64,000 nt of DNA from Amaurobius ferox (lineage: Eukaryota; Arthropoda; Arachnida; Araneae; Amaurobiidae). The notes beneath the pieces are model-generated. The model saw only the letters and a program-made list of their open reading frames with translations. It made no database searches and had not been told where the DNA came from. This document shows positions 34,663-45,865 of this stretch, one piece after another (position 1 is the first letter of the stretch; each line of letters opens with the position of its first letter). A program made the translations under genes and the position numbers. The stretch spans positions 50,127,275-50,191,274 of the forward strand of contig OX578146.1 in assembly GCA_951213105.1 (NCBI GenBank), read 5' to 3'.

Positions 34663-34960
34663 CATACTATAGAATATAGTATGGAGAAAGTATTGTTTTC
34701 ACGAAAATTATCAATTTCGAGATTTTAATGCCAATATATGTTTTAGGACCTCCTGAAACACGTTTGGACTATTTTTAGAGTGATGTCCATCTGCTGTGGT
34801 CGATTTCTTGTGCATACGATAGCTACCGTAAATATTAATGGATTTTCACGAAACTTTATATCCCGCTTTGTTATCGAAATATCTAGTACAAGATACAATT
34901 TTCTGAAATTCGAACCAAAACTTCGAAATTATATATTTTCTTAGCATGACAAAATTTTAC
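34663..34960 (+). mobile_element. Third family A-related start with its own hairpin
   Basis: Begins CATACTATAGAATATAGTATG, a palindrome, then GAGAAAGTATTGTTTTCACG, then a diverged TTATCAATTTCGAGATTTT, CACGTTTGGAC, GAGTGATGTC and ACGATAGCTACCG. These follow the family A blocks in order. The 3' end is not recognisable. Confidence 0.4.
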
Positions 34961-34969
34961 ATAAGTATG

Positions 34970-35235
34970 CATAAAAGGGGTTATTTAAGGCTCCATGATC
35001 CCGAAACTTAACAGTTTTAATCATTCTAGTGAAAAATAGCCGCAATACAATTTTTGTGTACGTGACGTCATCGGCCCCCTCGTGAAGGCAAGTCACTTCC
35101 CCTCGAGTTTGTTCATCGTCAAACTTGGTATCAATCAAAATATTTTTTCAAGCTCTTTAAAAATGAAGGGTAGCATGATATGACAGAGTTTTAAAGAAAC
35201 TTTCTTACAAAATTCGCAAAAGAAAAAAAATATAT
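34970..35235. other. No gene seen
   Basis: Short unique stretch before the inverted family B copy; nothing supported. Confidence 0.5.
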
Positions 35236-35237
35236 AT

Positions 35238-36169
35238 AAGAAAGATCAATCATGCATAAAGCATTGATTATGGAACACATTTCCAACTGAAACGCAATTT
35301 TATTTAAACATCTCTAAAATGCAATGCATTCACAGCTGATATATTTTAAATTATCACAGTACTACAGTAATTTATTATATTTGAAAATTTAAAACTTCAT
35401 CGAAAAAGTAAACTTTATTTAAATGACGTCATCGAAATTTAAATCGTCTGGCTCTCTAAGTAAAAGCTATGAATATTTCATTCATATCACTTTTACTTCA
35501 GACTCCAGAGCAAAATAATTTTGCGGGGGAAAAATCAGCAATTATTATACAACTCATCTTACAATCGCTTGTTTACATTCTGCATCCATTAAAAATTCAA
35601 AAATATTGTAATTGCGTAGACGTAGAATATAGATGCACAAAAAATACGCAAACATAAAGCGGTTTTAGAACGGATGAAACATTAAATATAAATTTAAAAG
35701 AACTTTAAAAATCACGATTTTGACACTGGAAAAGAAAAAGAGGGATGCTATATTTTGTTTTAAGCGGGTCACGTGATCTCTTCATATAAGATGGATGTAA
35801 TTTCTTTTTTTAAAACTACCGAACGTATTTTGTTGAAATTTTTTTTACATATTTTATAGAATAATTTAAATATTTACTAAAATTTTCGAAGCAATTTGTG
35901 AATTTTAACTTCGCTTAAAAAAATGTTTGAAAAATTAGGTCCCATAGTGTTCAATGTATTCACTTTTTCAACTCGAGTTTAATCCAAAACTAATTGGGTG
36001 ATATTATTCATTTATATTCCCATATGTCCCGCAGACCGTCTGAACCACATACTAAAATTTCATTTTGATAAAGTCATTTCTACGGCAGTTATCGTGCGAA
36101 CGGACAAATAGACAGAACAGACAGAATAATCAAAGTCATAAACACTTTTCAACTATGTTGGAAAATGTT
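35238..36169 (-). mobile_element. Family B element, minus-strand copy
   Basis: The 3' end (AAGAAAGATCAATCATGCAT, then AAAGCATTGATTATGGAACAC) lies at about 35239-35280, and the 5' hairpin (AACACTTTTCAAC...GTTGGAAAATGTT) at 36141-36169. The microsatellite is short and broken (GACAGAACAGACAGAATAAT). Confidence 0.65.
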
Positions 36170-36199
36170 AAAAATCACAAATTATTTAACATTGGACTT

Positions 36200-36676
36200 T
36201 GGTATGCGACAATCGAGTCGAGCTAGACTCAGATAATTTTTTTAAAAAAAGGGGGCGGGGGTATTTTGGGGGTAGGGCTTTTTATTTTAATTCAGCAAGA
36301 AGTTGCCCGCACGTGTTAAATAACAAGTCGCACCAGGATACTTCCTCGGCCGCAAGTCTCTGGACTCGCACTGTCCGCATTTCGAACGGCCACAAGTGCG
36401 ACAACATCCTGTACCTTGCATAGATCCCATACAAGGAATCGAGGACGGCGGAAGTCTTTTCCGTTTACCTGCCCTGGGAAAAATGTACTAAAGCTCAAGG
36501 AATAAAGGCAAGGGAGTGGAGAGGGGATATAAAATTATGTGCACAGGCTTTGTAATAGATCGGGGACCACAATATTGTAATATATCAGTTACGAAAAAGG
36601 AACACGTGAAAGGTGTATGGTAGAAGGCAAGGCGAATGCGTATGTGGGCACAGTTCGACATGATAGAATCAGCTAT
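36200..36676. other. GC-richer stretch, no gene recognised
   Basis: Contains a G-rich run (36253-36278) and a GC-richer block at 36300-36480 that is open for 60-74 codons on each strand. The peptides match nothing I know. Confidence 0.4.
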
Positions 36677-36680
36677 TTAA

Positions 36681-37459
36681 GGTAGCGTCAGTAAATCTTC
36701 TGCCCTATCCGCGCTTTGTTAACTTTCGCAGAACACGTTTTTCGCCGAAATTTTAATCAAACAGTAGCGAAATATTTTCTGAAAGATAAAATGCAATGCT
36801 TAGATTATATTAAAACTAAATTTAATACCCAATAAAACATAGAATATATTTTTTATTTTAATTCAAAATATTTTTGGTGCTGCCATCTGTTGTCGTAATT
36901 TAATTCATACCGAATATTTTTATTTTTTAATGAACATTTTAAAATATCTATTCCTTCTAGTACGGTATTAAATACAACATCAGATCATACATAATAATAA
37001 CACAATTACGGAAAGGTAATTTCTTATTCTATAAATTTGATAAGGGAATCTGAATGTGCATCACTGAGGACTCTCAACTTTGTTTTCAAGTTCCTTTGTC
37101 TTTAAATTCAAGTTCAATTACCTTTCCGTGATTGTGGCATTATTATATAGAATCTGTTGTTGTACTTAATAGCGTATTAGAGGAAATATACATTTAAAAA
37201 TGCTCATTAAAAAATAAAAATAATTGGTATGAATTAAATTACGACAACAGATGGCAGCACCAAAAATATTTTGGATTAAAATAAAAAATATGTTCTATAT
37301 TTTATTGAGTATGGAATTTAGTTTTAATATAATCTAAGCATTGCATTTTATTTTTCAGAAAATATTTCGCAACTATTTGAGCAGAATTTCAGCGAAAAAT
37401 GTGTTTTACGAAAGTTAACAAAGAGCGTATGGGGCAGAAGATTTACTTAGCGCTCACCT
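36681..37459 (+). mobile_element. Foldback element copy B
   Basis: About 780 bp, flanked by TTAA on the left (36677-36680) and TTAA at 37460-37463. Long inverted arms (over 300 bp each) contain GCGCTTTGTTAACTTTCG, CAAACAGTAGCGAAATATTT and GTGCTGCCATCTGTTGTCG on the left and their inverses on the right. A loop of about 100 bp includes AAGTTCCTTTGTCTT. No coding frame. Confidence 0.75.
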
Positions 37460-38188
37460 TTAATTAGGAGCCCCAGCTTATAATCTATATGCAGGGTGTC
37501 CCAAAAAGATTGAAACGCGCTTTAATTCTTTACCTGTTGGAGATTGGTAAAGAATTAAAGTGGGCAATGTAAATTGCAAAAATGTTGAAAGTAAGATAGG
37601 AAATAAGACTGCGTTAATGAAATAGTCTTCCCATTCATTTTCAAAAAGTTACACTTTTTAAATTTTTATACGACCCCATTAGACAAATTGGCTCAATCAG
37701 AAATTTTTTATTTTTAATGCAACAAGATCATTAAAAAACCCGCATATCTGTATCTTTAAAATTGAGCGAGTTACATTTAATTGAAAATTGAACATTGTGA
37801 ATGGCCCATTCACAATAATGGGGACCCTATATCAAATTAGAAATGTAAATTTGTGACAACAGAAAGATAAAACTGGATGATAATTTTAATTATGTGCTCC
37901 AACCGCGTGGTGAGTGCCACTTCTTTATATGATCTGTGTCTGTGTAATGCTTTATTTAGATGCATTTGTGATAAAAAATGATAAAAAATTTCGATTTTGA
38001 TCTAAGCAATCTCAATAGGGATCATAAACAAATTGATGATAATTCAATTTGTTTATGATCCCTATTTTCACTGATGAAACAGCCTTTCCCATGGTACGGA
38101 AAAGTGGCATAAGTCAGATTTTTTCCTTTATCATAATTCAGTTGATTTCGAAACTACAGATATGCGGGTTTTTTTTTAATGATCTTGC

Positions 38189-38963
38189 GGGTGAGCGTCA
38201 GTAAATTTTCTGCCCTATCCGCGCTTTGTTAACTTTCGCGGCACACATATTTCGCCGAAATTCTGCTCAAACAGTTGCGAAATATTTTCTTATAGATAAA
38301 ATGCTATGCTTAGATTATATTAAAACTAAATTTAATACCCAATAAAACATAGAATATATGTTTTATTTTAATTTAAAATATTTTTGGTGCTGCCATCTGT
38401 TGTCGTAATTTAATTCATACCGACTATTTTTATTTTTTAATGAGCATTTTTAAATGTCTATTCCCTCTAATACGCTATTAAATACAACAACAGATCATAT
38501 ATAATAATGTCACAATCACGGAAAGGTAATTTATCATTCTATGAATTTGATAAGGGATCTGAATGTACATCACTGAGGACTGCAGTTTTGTCTTCAAGTT
38601 CCTTTGTCTTCAAGTCCAAGTTCAATTACGTTTCCGTGATTATGGCATTATATACGATCTGTTGTTGTATTTAATAGCGTATTAGAAGGAATAGACATTT
38701 AAAAATGTTCATTAAAAAATAAAAATAGTCGGTATGAATTAAATCACGACAACAGATGGCAGCACCAAAAATATTTTAAATTAAAATAAAACATATATTC
38801 TATGTTTTATTGGGTATTAAATTTAGTTTTAATATAATCTAAGCATAGCATTTTATCTATAAGAAAATATTTCGCAACTGTTTGAGCAGAATTTCGGCGA
38901 AATATGTGTGCCCCGAAAGTTAACAAAGCGCGGATAGGGCAGAAAATTTACTGACGTTCACCC
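38189..38963 (+). mobile_element. Foldback element copy C
   Basis: 775 bp, with left arm about 38189-38530, loop about 93 bp, and right arm to 38963. It ends GTTCACCC before TTAA (38964-38967), which it shares with copy D. The left TTAA is missing (TTGC precedes GGGTGAGC), so a few bases were lost there. Confidence 0.75.
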
Positions 38964-38967
38964 TTAA

Positions 38968-39742
38968 GGGTGAGCGTCAGTAAATTTACTGCCCTATCCG
39001 CGCTTTGTTAACTTTCGCGGCACACATATTTCACCGAAATTCTGCTCAAACAGTTGCGAAATATTTTCTTATAGATAAAATGCTATGCTTAGATTATATT
39101 AAAACTAAATGTAATACCCAATAAAACATAGAATATATGTTTTATTTTAATTTAAAATATTTTTGGTGCTGCCATCTGTTGTCGTAATTTAATTCATACC
39201 GACTATTTCTATTTTTTAATGAACATTTTTAAATGTCTGTTCCTTCTAATACGCTATTAAATACAACAACAGATCATATATAATGTCATAATCATGAAAA
39301 CGTAATTGAACTTGGACTTGAAGACAAAGGAACTTGAAGACAAAACTGCAGTCCTCAGTGATGTACTTTCAGATCCCTTATCAAATTTATAGAATGATAA
39401 ATTACCTTTCCGTGATTGTGGCATTATTATATATGATCTGGTGTTGTATTTAACACTGTATTAGAAGGAATAGATATTTAAAAATGTTCATTAAAAAATA
39501 AAAATAATCGGTATGAATTAAATTACGACAACAGATGGCAGCACCAAAAATATTTTGGATTAAAATAAAAAATATATTCTATGTTTTTTGGAGCATTAAA
39601 TTTAGTTTTAATATAATCTAAGCATTGCATTTTATCTTTTAGAAAATATTTCGCAACTGTTTGAGCAGAATTTCGGCGAAATATGTGTGCCGCGAAAGTT
39701 AACAAAGCGCGGATAGGGCAGTAAATTTACTGACGCTCACCC
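38968..39742 (-). mobile_element. Foldback element copy D, head-to-head with C
   Basis: Also 775 bp and joined to copy C through a single TTAA. The loop (AATTGAACTTGGACTTGAAG...) is inverted relative to C, so the two copies lie in opposite orientation. It ends GCTCACCC before TTAA (39743-39746). Confidence 0.75.
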
Positions 39743-39964
39743 TTAAAAATAAAAATTTTCGGATTGACCCAATTTGTCTAAGGGGGTCGTATGAATATTT
39801 AAAAAGTGTAACTTTTTGAAAATGAATGGGAGGACTATTTCATTAACGTAGTCTTGTTTCCTACCTTACTTTCAACATTTTTGCAATTTACATTGCCTAG
39901 TTATCTCCAACAGCAGGTAAAGCATTAAAGCGTGATTCAATCTTTTTGGGACACCTTGTACAGA

Positions 39965-40635
39965 TAGCCAGCAAAATCTATATATACAGATGTCTATATG
40001 TAGGTTTAATAATAATAATTTTTTTTTTTTCTTTCGTCGTCACACACATTAAATCTGATACAATGAAACATGTTTGAAACGGAACACAGTCATAAGCAGG
40101 AAATATTTTTAGCCCCGTCAAAAAATATAGGAAATTTATGCTATTTTCCTTGTATGAAAAGGAACCTTCACAACGCGGAAACGGACAATCAATTTAAAGT
40201 AATTTGTTAATAAAGAAACTGTTATAAGGAACTAAGAACGAAAAAATCCTCTATTTCAGCCATTTATTTTCAAAATAATGACGAAGTATCATCATTCGTA
40301 AATGACTGTACAACGAAAAGGAACTTTCTATTAAATCGTGGCAATTTTCTGAAAGCAGTTTTAGAACTTCACGAATTTTCAGTCAATCAGGTTAGATTCT
40401 GAAATTCTAGAAATATTAAACAATGTAGGATTTTTGACTGAAATCGCATCATTAGTAAGACATATCCGGAAAAACCACTTTGGATTATTTTAAAAGTTCA
40501 TCTCTAAAAATAAATTTTTTTGTTTTTTTTTGTTTTTGTTTTGTGTGTGTGTGTGTGTGTGTGTTTCATGGTAAGCAGTAATATTTTTCCAGTAAGCAAA
40601 TTTGCAACAGTCAAGGAACGTGGGGTGTACTATAT
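39965..40635. other. No gene seen; (TG)n at 40541-40563
   Basis: Unique AT-rich sequence with one (TG)n microsatellite immediately after a T-rich run. No feature beyond that could be supported. Confidence 0.5.
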
Positions 40636-40639
40636 TTTT

Positions 40640-41610
40640 AACACTTTCCAACATAGTTGAAAAGTGTTTATGACTTTGTTCATTCTGTCTGTCTGTCTGT
40701 CGCACGATAACTGCCGTAAAAATGGAATTTTAGTACGTTGTTGAGACGATCTGTGAGATGTCTGGGAATGAAGATGAATAATATCAACTAATTAGTTTAG
40801 GATTTATCCAGGGTTGGAAAAATGAAATACATTGAACACGGTGGGACTTAATTTTTCAAACATTTTATAAGCAAAGTTAAAATGCCCAAATTGCTTCGAA
40901 AATTTTAGAAAATATTCAAATTATGCTATAAAAAGTATAATTTTTTTTTTAGCAAAATAGGTTCGGTAGTTTTTTAAATAAAAATTAAAATAATAAATAC
41001 ACTCATATTATATGAAGAGATCACTTGACCCACTTCAAATATAAAATATGGGATTCATCATTTTTTCCAAGTGTCAAAATCGTGATTTTTAAAATTCTTT
41101 TAAATTTATATTTAGTGTTGCATCCGTCTTAAAACCGCTTTAATTTTTGCGCATTTTCTGTGCATCTATATTTTGTGCCAACGCAATTACAATATTTTTG
41201 AGTTTAAATGATGACCATACTTTGATTATTTCTACAACTAAGCCTAATTTTAATGGATGCAGAATGTAAACAAGCGATTGTAAGACGAGTTGTATAACAA
41301 TTGCTGTATTTTTTTTCACGCAAAATTATTTAGCCTCTATAGTCTGGAATAAAAGTGATTTAAATGAAATATTCATTGCTTTTACATAGAGAACCAGACG
41401 ATTCATGTTTCGATGACGTCATTTGAATAAAGTTCATTTTTTTCGATGAAGTTTTAAGTTTTCAAATATAATAAGTTATTGTAGTACTGTGATAATTTAA
41501 AATATGTCATCGCTGAATGTATCGCATTTTAGAGATGTTTAAATAAAATTTCATTTCAGTTGGAAAGTGTTTTATAATCAGTGCTTTATGCACGATTGAT
41601 CTTTCTTGTT
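40640..41610 (+). mobile_element. Family B element with the clearest ends
   Basis: The 5' end is AACACTTTCCAAC (40640-40652), within a hairpin closed by AAAAGTGTT. The exact inverse, GTTGGAAAGTGTT, lies at 41559-41571, followed by a hairpin with GTGC/GCAC in its stem and CTTTCTTGTT. Other copies have ATGC/GCAT at the same stem position, a compensatory change. The (TCTG)n tract is at 40686-40700. Confidence 0.65.
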
Positions 41611-41614
41611 ATAC

Positions 41615-42430
41615 TCATATACTCCTTTGATCGCAGCATGTAAAAATGTACGCATATACATAATTAGAATAATTAAATTAGCTATTATGGTATAATATAA
41701 TATTAATTAAGTGCATGTAAATAAACTTTTCAGAATTTTTAACATCATGTATAAATAACCAATTACATATGGACTATATGCATTTCCAGTTAAACCTTAA
41801 ACTTAGATTTTCCGGGAAAAAATCCCTGCATGAAACGGAAACCTTTTCAAGACGGAAAATTCCAAATTCTTGTAATGTTATTAGTTTTCAATCATACAGA
41901 ATTGTAAACTTTATATTCACATTTAAAATTTTTCATAAGTCATAATTCTAAATAAAATATTATATAATATAATATTTAAAAATATTACGGTAGATATATT
42001 TTTATTAAGTTTTTGTTATGAACTACATAGCGATACCCAAAATTAATGAATCATCTGTTATAATAATAAAACATTGAAATATCACAAAACATTAAATTAA
42101 ATAAAAGTTTTTTTTTTTCACGATATTTTAAAAATTGAATATACGTTTATTTTCACGATATTTTAATGATTTTATTCATTTCAAATTTTAATAAATAAAA
42201 AATTTTAAAAACAGTAAAACGTTAACTGTCATAAATGGTTGGAAAATTAAGTAAAACATGCCTTTATAAAATTAAGTAATACATGTCTTTATAAAACAAA
42301 ATAATACGTTTCATCTTGCATTCCTTTTATAAAAATAAAACGTTGAAATATCAGAAAATATTAAATTTAATAAAAATTTATTTTAATGATATTTTAACGT
42401 TATTTATATATCGTAAATAAATGAAAAATT
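41615..42430. other. No gene seen
   Basis: Very AT-rich. Short words such as AATAAAACATTGAAATATCA recur near 42060 and 42335, so part may be an old tandem repeat. Confidence 0.5.
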
Positions 42431-42529
42431 TTAACAATAAAACATTAAAAATCATGAAGAGTTGAAAAATTAAATAAAACAAGTCGTTATAAAGAGATTT
42501 TTTATAAAATGCAATTTCCACGCCAACTT

Positions 42530-42601
42530 GTACCCACCAGGTCTCGAACCTGGGACCTTCTGCGTGTTAGGCAGATGTGATAACCACTACACCATGGGTA
42601 C
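42530..42601 (-). tRNA. tRNA-Val (anticodon AAC)
   Basis: 72 nt on the minus strand with a full cloverleaf. The acceptor pairs GTACCCA with TGGGTAC. The D arm is GTGTAGTGGTTATCAC, the anticodon stem TCTGC/GCAGA has loop CTAACAC (AAC = Val), and the T arm is CCAGG-TTCGAGA-CCTGG. The next base would supply discriminator A. A box (TGGTGTAGTGG) and B box (GGTTCGAGACC) are intact. TTTT occurs about 25 nt downstream as a possible terminator. The copy at 44237 appears identical. Confidence 0.9.
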
Positions 42602-43468
42602 ACGTTCAAACGTGGCTTAATAAAGAAATTGTCACACTCTTTCCTCTTTTTAAAAGTGATCTACGGTGATTTACAAACTTACATTTCCATTTCCTATACA
42701 GTTGCCTGTGGATATTGTCGCACTATGAACACCTATCTCGCTGAAACAAAACTTGAAGAGATTTGCGAGTTTTAATCATGGTAGAGGTAGAACAAGAATT
42801 AACCGTTTTAGTGCTTTGGGTGTACGTGTAATTGTAGTGCTTTGGGTGTACGCTTGAATTTTAATTAAATTTTTTATTTGTGTTGCACTGTCACACAATG
42901 CAGCTGATTAGCTTTTTATGGAAATGGCAAAGTAGAATTTTCGAATTGAAACAGTGATGTATTTTGTGTTTGTTAAAAATTCACATACTTTTAAAAATAT
43001 TTTATATATACTATCAGCCCCAACTTAAAACTTTTTTTTAATTACAGAAAACTTGCTTTAACTCAAGCATTTTATGTCCCCCCCCCACCTCCCCCCTCCA
43101 GGTAGTGACGACGACAGAATTTTCGGCGAACGGAGGAGGGCCGCCAGCAGGGTTGAAGCAGGAAAGCTTGGTGCCCCATGTCGCATAAACAGTTCATGAA
43201 AAAAAAGATCAATTCCTTTGTATATCACCGGGCATTTGCTGCATAGGGGCCCGAAAGATCTGTTGAACTGTTCCGATTCTGCAGGAAATCGGCGGGCACG
43301 CATACTGTTACTTCCTCGTGTTTTAAAAGATATTAATCGTTTATGCGGCCCGGACCCCTATGCAAAGAGTTATTTTGCCTCCCCCTGTCGGTCTCCCCCC
43401 AGGGGGCCCATCGCAAGACTGTGGTGTACAGATCTTAGTTCCTTATAGCACTGGTTCTCGTTTTACCT

Positions 43469-43685
43469 GGGAGATAAATCAATCTGTGGATAGGCCCGGG
43501 TGCTTGCGCTTGTGGTTCTTGAAGCAGGCGCTTCCAGGTGGCGGAGAGGAGCAGGTCTTTGTGGCATGTTACCAGACCCGTCGGTGACTGGGGTCGAGTC
43601 ACGGTGGGAGCCTTCGCCCCGTCCGGTGAATGGTTCCCTCGCTCTCCTGGCCGTAGCCTCGCTGGGTTGCGGATAATCCCCCACC
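43469..43685 (-). repeat. GC-rich conserved block, unit 1
   Basis: About 215 bp of GC-rich sequence in an otherwise AT-rich region, nearly identical to 44559-44772. Open in two minus-strand frames (for example RNPARLRPGERGNHSPDGAK). I do not recognise it as a protein domain; a dispersed repeat is more likely than a gene. Confidence 0.45.
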
Positions 43686-44236
43686 CCTGTAGTGACATAA
43701 AATATTAAAGGTTGCCGAGATGGTCTAAGCTTCCCCCTAAGGACGTATCCAGAAATTTCATTTCGGGGGAGAGGGGGGGGGGTCCAAAGTATAGTGAACT
43801 TTCAATCCAAAAAAAAGTTTGAAAAAACTAACTAAACTCCACTAAATTGATACTGGTTCACAATTGAACGAGAAAACACGAGAGCACAGGCAAGGACGTA
43901 TCTAGAAATTTCATTTTGGGGGGGACGCACCGGACTCCCTCTATGAATACGTCATTGTCCCCCCCCCCATCCTGTCAGAAGGCCAGCCCCCAATGCTCAA
44001 GAATCTTGCAATGGACCTGCACGACAATAGTACCCCTTGTTGCTGAGATAAAACCTGAAGAGGAAACTAGTGCTTATGTCTGACTTGAACATCTTTTAGA
44101 GGTTTAAAATTTTAGTGTCCTTTTCAAATTATACAAATTATTAAATTTTTAACAATGAAACGTTAAAAATCATAGAGTTGAAAAATAAAATAAAACAAGT
44201 CTTTATAAGGAGATTTTTTTATAAAATCGAACACTT

Positions 44237-44308
44237 GTACCCACCAGGTCTCGAACCTGGGACCTTCTGCGTGTTAGGCAGATGTGATAACCACTACACC
44301 ATGGGTAC
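44237..44308 (-). tRNA. tRNA-Val (anticodon AAC), duplicated copy
   Basis: Same 72-nt cloverleaf as 42530-42601, with intact A and B boxes and anticodon loop CTAACAC. TTTT lies about 12 nt downstream on the minus strand. It belongs to the duplicated segment, so the two genes arose together and neither has visibly decayed. Confidence 0.9.
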
Positions 44309-44558
44309 GCGTTCAGTAGAATTTTCGAATTAAAATAGTGATGTATTTTGTGTTTGTTTAAAATTCACATACTTTTAAAAGTTTTTGATATATACTATCA
44401 CCCCAAACTTAAAACTTTTTTTTACTACAAAAAAATTGCGAGATTTAACTCAAGCATTTTATGCCCCCCCCCCCCTCCCCCTCCAAGTAGTGACGCCTTG
44501 ATTCTTTCTAAATACCTTGAGGTAGTGACGCCGACAGAATTTTTGGCGAACGGAGACG

Positions 44559-44772
44559 GGAGATAAATCAATCTGTGGATAAGCTCGGGTGCTTGCGCTT
44601 GTGGTTCTTGAAGCAGGCGCTTCCAGGTGGCGGAGAGGAGCAGGTCTTTGTGGCATGTTACCAGACCCGTCGGTGACTGGGGTCGAGTCTCGGTGGGAGC
44701 CTTCGCCCCGTCCGGTGAATGGTTCCCTCGCTCTCCTGGCTGTAGCCTCGCTGGGTTGCGGATAATCCTCCC
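44559..44772 (-). repeat. GC-rich conserved block, unit 2
   Basis: Near-identical to 43469-43685, differing at only a few positions (for example a TAAGCTCGGG versus TAGGCCCGGG). The same minus-strand frames stay open. Conservation may simply reflect recent duplication. Confidence 0.45.
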
Positions 44773-45074
44773 CCCCCCCTGTAGTGACATAAAACATTAA
44801 AGGTTGCCACGGGGGATGGTCTAAGCTCCCCCCAAGGACGTATCCAGAAATTTCATTTCTGGGGGGGGGGGTCCAAAGTATAGTGAACTTTCAATCCAAA
44901 AAAAAAATAACTAAACTTGACTAAATTGATACTGGATCACAATTGAACGAGAAAACACGAGAGCACAGGCAAGGACGTATCCAGAAATTTCATTTAGGGG
45001 GGGGGGGGGAGCGGACCCACCGGACCCCCTCTATGAATACGTCATTGCTTATTGCTCCCTCCCTCTGTCAGAAG

Positions 45075-45860
45075 GCCAGCCCCCGCAATGCTCAAAAGTC
45101 TTGGAATGGACCGTCACCCCCGGTAGAAAAGGCCGAACTACTTTCCCCCCCTGTACCTCGTGACGTATTAGTGGTGGCCCAATTCTGGCCTTCGAATTCG
45201 AATTCCTCCGTCTCAACTTTTCTGGAAAGTTCTCCCCTAGTAGAGTAGCCCACACAAAGAAGTATCGTATGTGCAGTGCAGTACGTGGGCTCGCGCGTGT
45301 GGATGCATAACGGTCTTTTTATCGTATTTTTGAATGTCTTATATGTTAGTTCATCATTTAATAAACATTTTGACCAGCATACCTTCGACTACATACCTTA
45401 TAACATTGGATTACTAATTACCTTATTACCGTAATGGGAAAAACGAAAAATGCTATTTAGAAGTAAGTGCTTACCATTTTTTGCTTATTATCATGTCATT
45501 TAAAATTATATAGAATTTTAAATATATGGCAATCAAATTATTGCTATTCAATTAACGCTAACTGGATTCTAAATTGTCTTGTTGCTAATTATAACGTCAA
45601 CAAACCTTTTAGAGTTTTCTTAGTTTGTTTTAAAATTTTATTGTTGTCATATTAATTAAGAACTGCCCAGGTACTTGTAAAATTAAGCTTTGCTAAGTAA
45701 TTGTAAAGTATTTAAAATCATTCAATGTTTAAAATGTATATTTTATCAAGTTAGCTTGTGTCATTATACAGCTATTATACATGTGTCATTATACATAAAT
45801 TATACAGTCTCCTGCAAATATTTTAAAATTACTTTAATAATGTTGTTAGTTGTGTAATAT
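45075..45860. other. No gene seen
   Basis: GC-richer until about 45250, then unique AT-rich. The frame at 44943-45248 is the translated G-run repeat and not a gene. Confidence 0.5.
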
Positions 45861-45865
45861 TTTAT

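Larger units (their letters stand above)
37492..39958. mobile_element. TIR element interrupted by two foldback elements
   Basis: The left end CAGGGTGTCCCAAAAAGA and the inverse of the right end, CAAGGTGTCCCAAAAAGA, extend into inverted arms of about 265 bp (shared words AATGTAAATTGCAAAAATG, TTCAAAAAGTTACACTTTT, CGACCCC). The right arm is split: 38150-38188 and 39743-39958 together match the left arm, with foldback copies C and D in between. Removing them would leave an element of about 0.9 kb. The right flank is TA and the left flank TG, so a TA target site is likely but not proven. Confidence 0.6.
42432..44150. repeat. Segmental duplication unit 1 (with tRNA-Val)
   Basis: Unit 1 of a duplicated segment. 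Blocks shared in the same order with 44151-45070 are: ACATTAAAAATCATGAAGAG; tRNA-Val; TGATGTATTTTGTGTTTG through ACTCAAGCATTTTATG plus a C-run; the GC-rich block 43469-43685; GTAGTGACATAAAATATTAAAGG; and AAGGACGTATCCAGAAATTTC plus G-runs. Unit 1 has extra stretches (about 42602-42930 and 43120-43465) that unit 2 lacks. Confidence 0.7.
44151..45070. repeat. Segmental duplication unit 2 (with tRNA-Val)
   Basis: Second unit, shorter than unit 1 through internal losses. The G-run blocks are longest here (about 44860-44871 and 44998-45010). Around each AAGGACGTAT...AATACGTCATTG stretch (43890-43957, about 44972-45050) the ends CAAGGACGTAT and its near inverse ATACGTCATTG suggest a miniature inverted-repeat element. 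Confidence 0.65.

Noticed and set aside
36199..36498. Opposed open frames of 60-74 codons
   Set aside because: Local GC-rich patch; neither peptide resembles a known family and the frames are short.
43058..43303. Overlapping frames on both strands at 43.0-43.7 kb and 44.4-45.25 kb
   Set aside because: They follow GC-rich repeat sequence and G/C runs; open frames on both strands are expected there.
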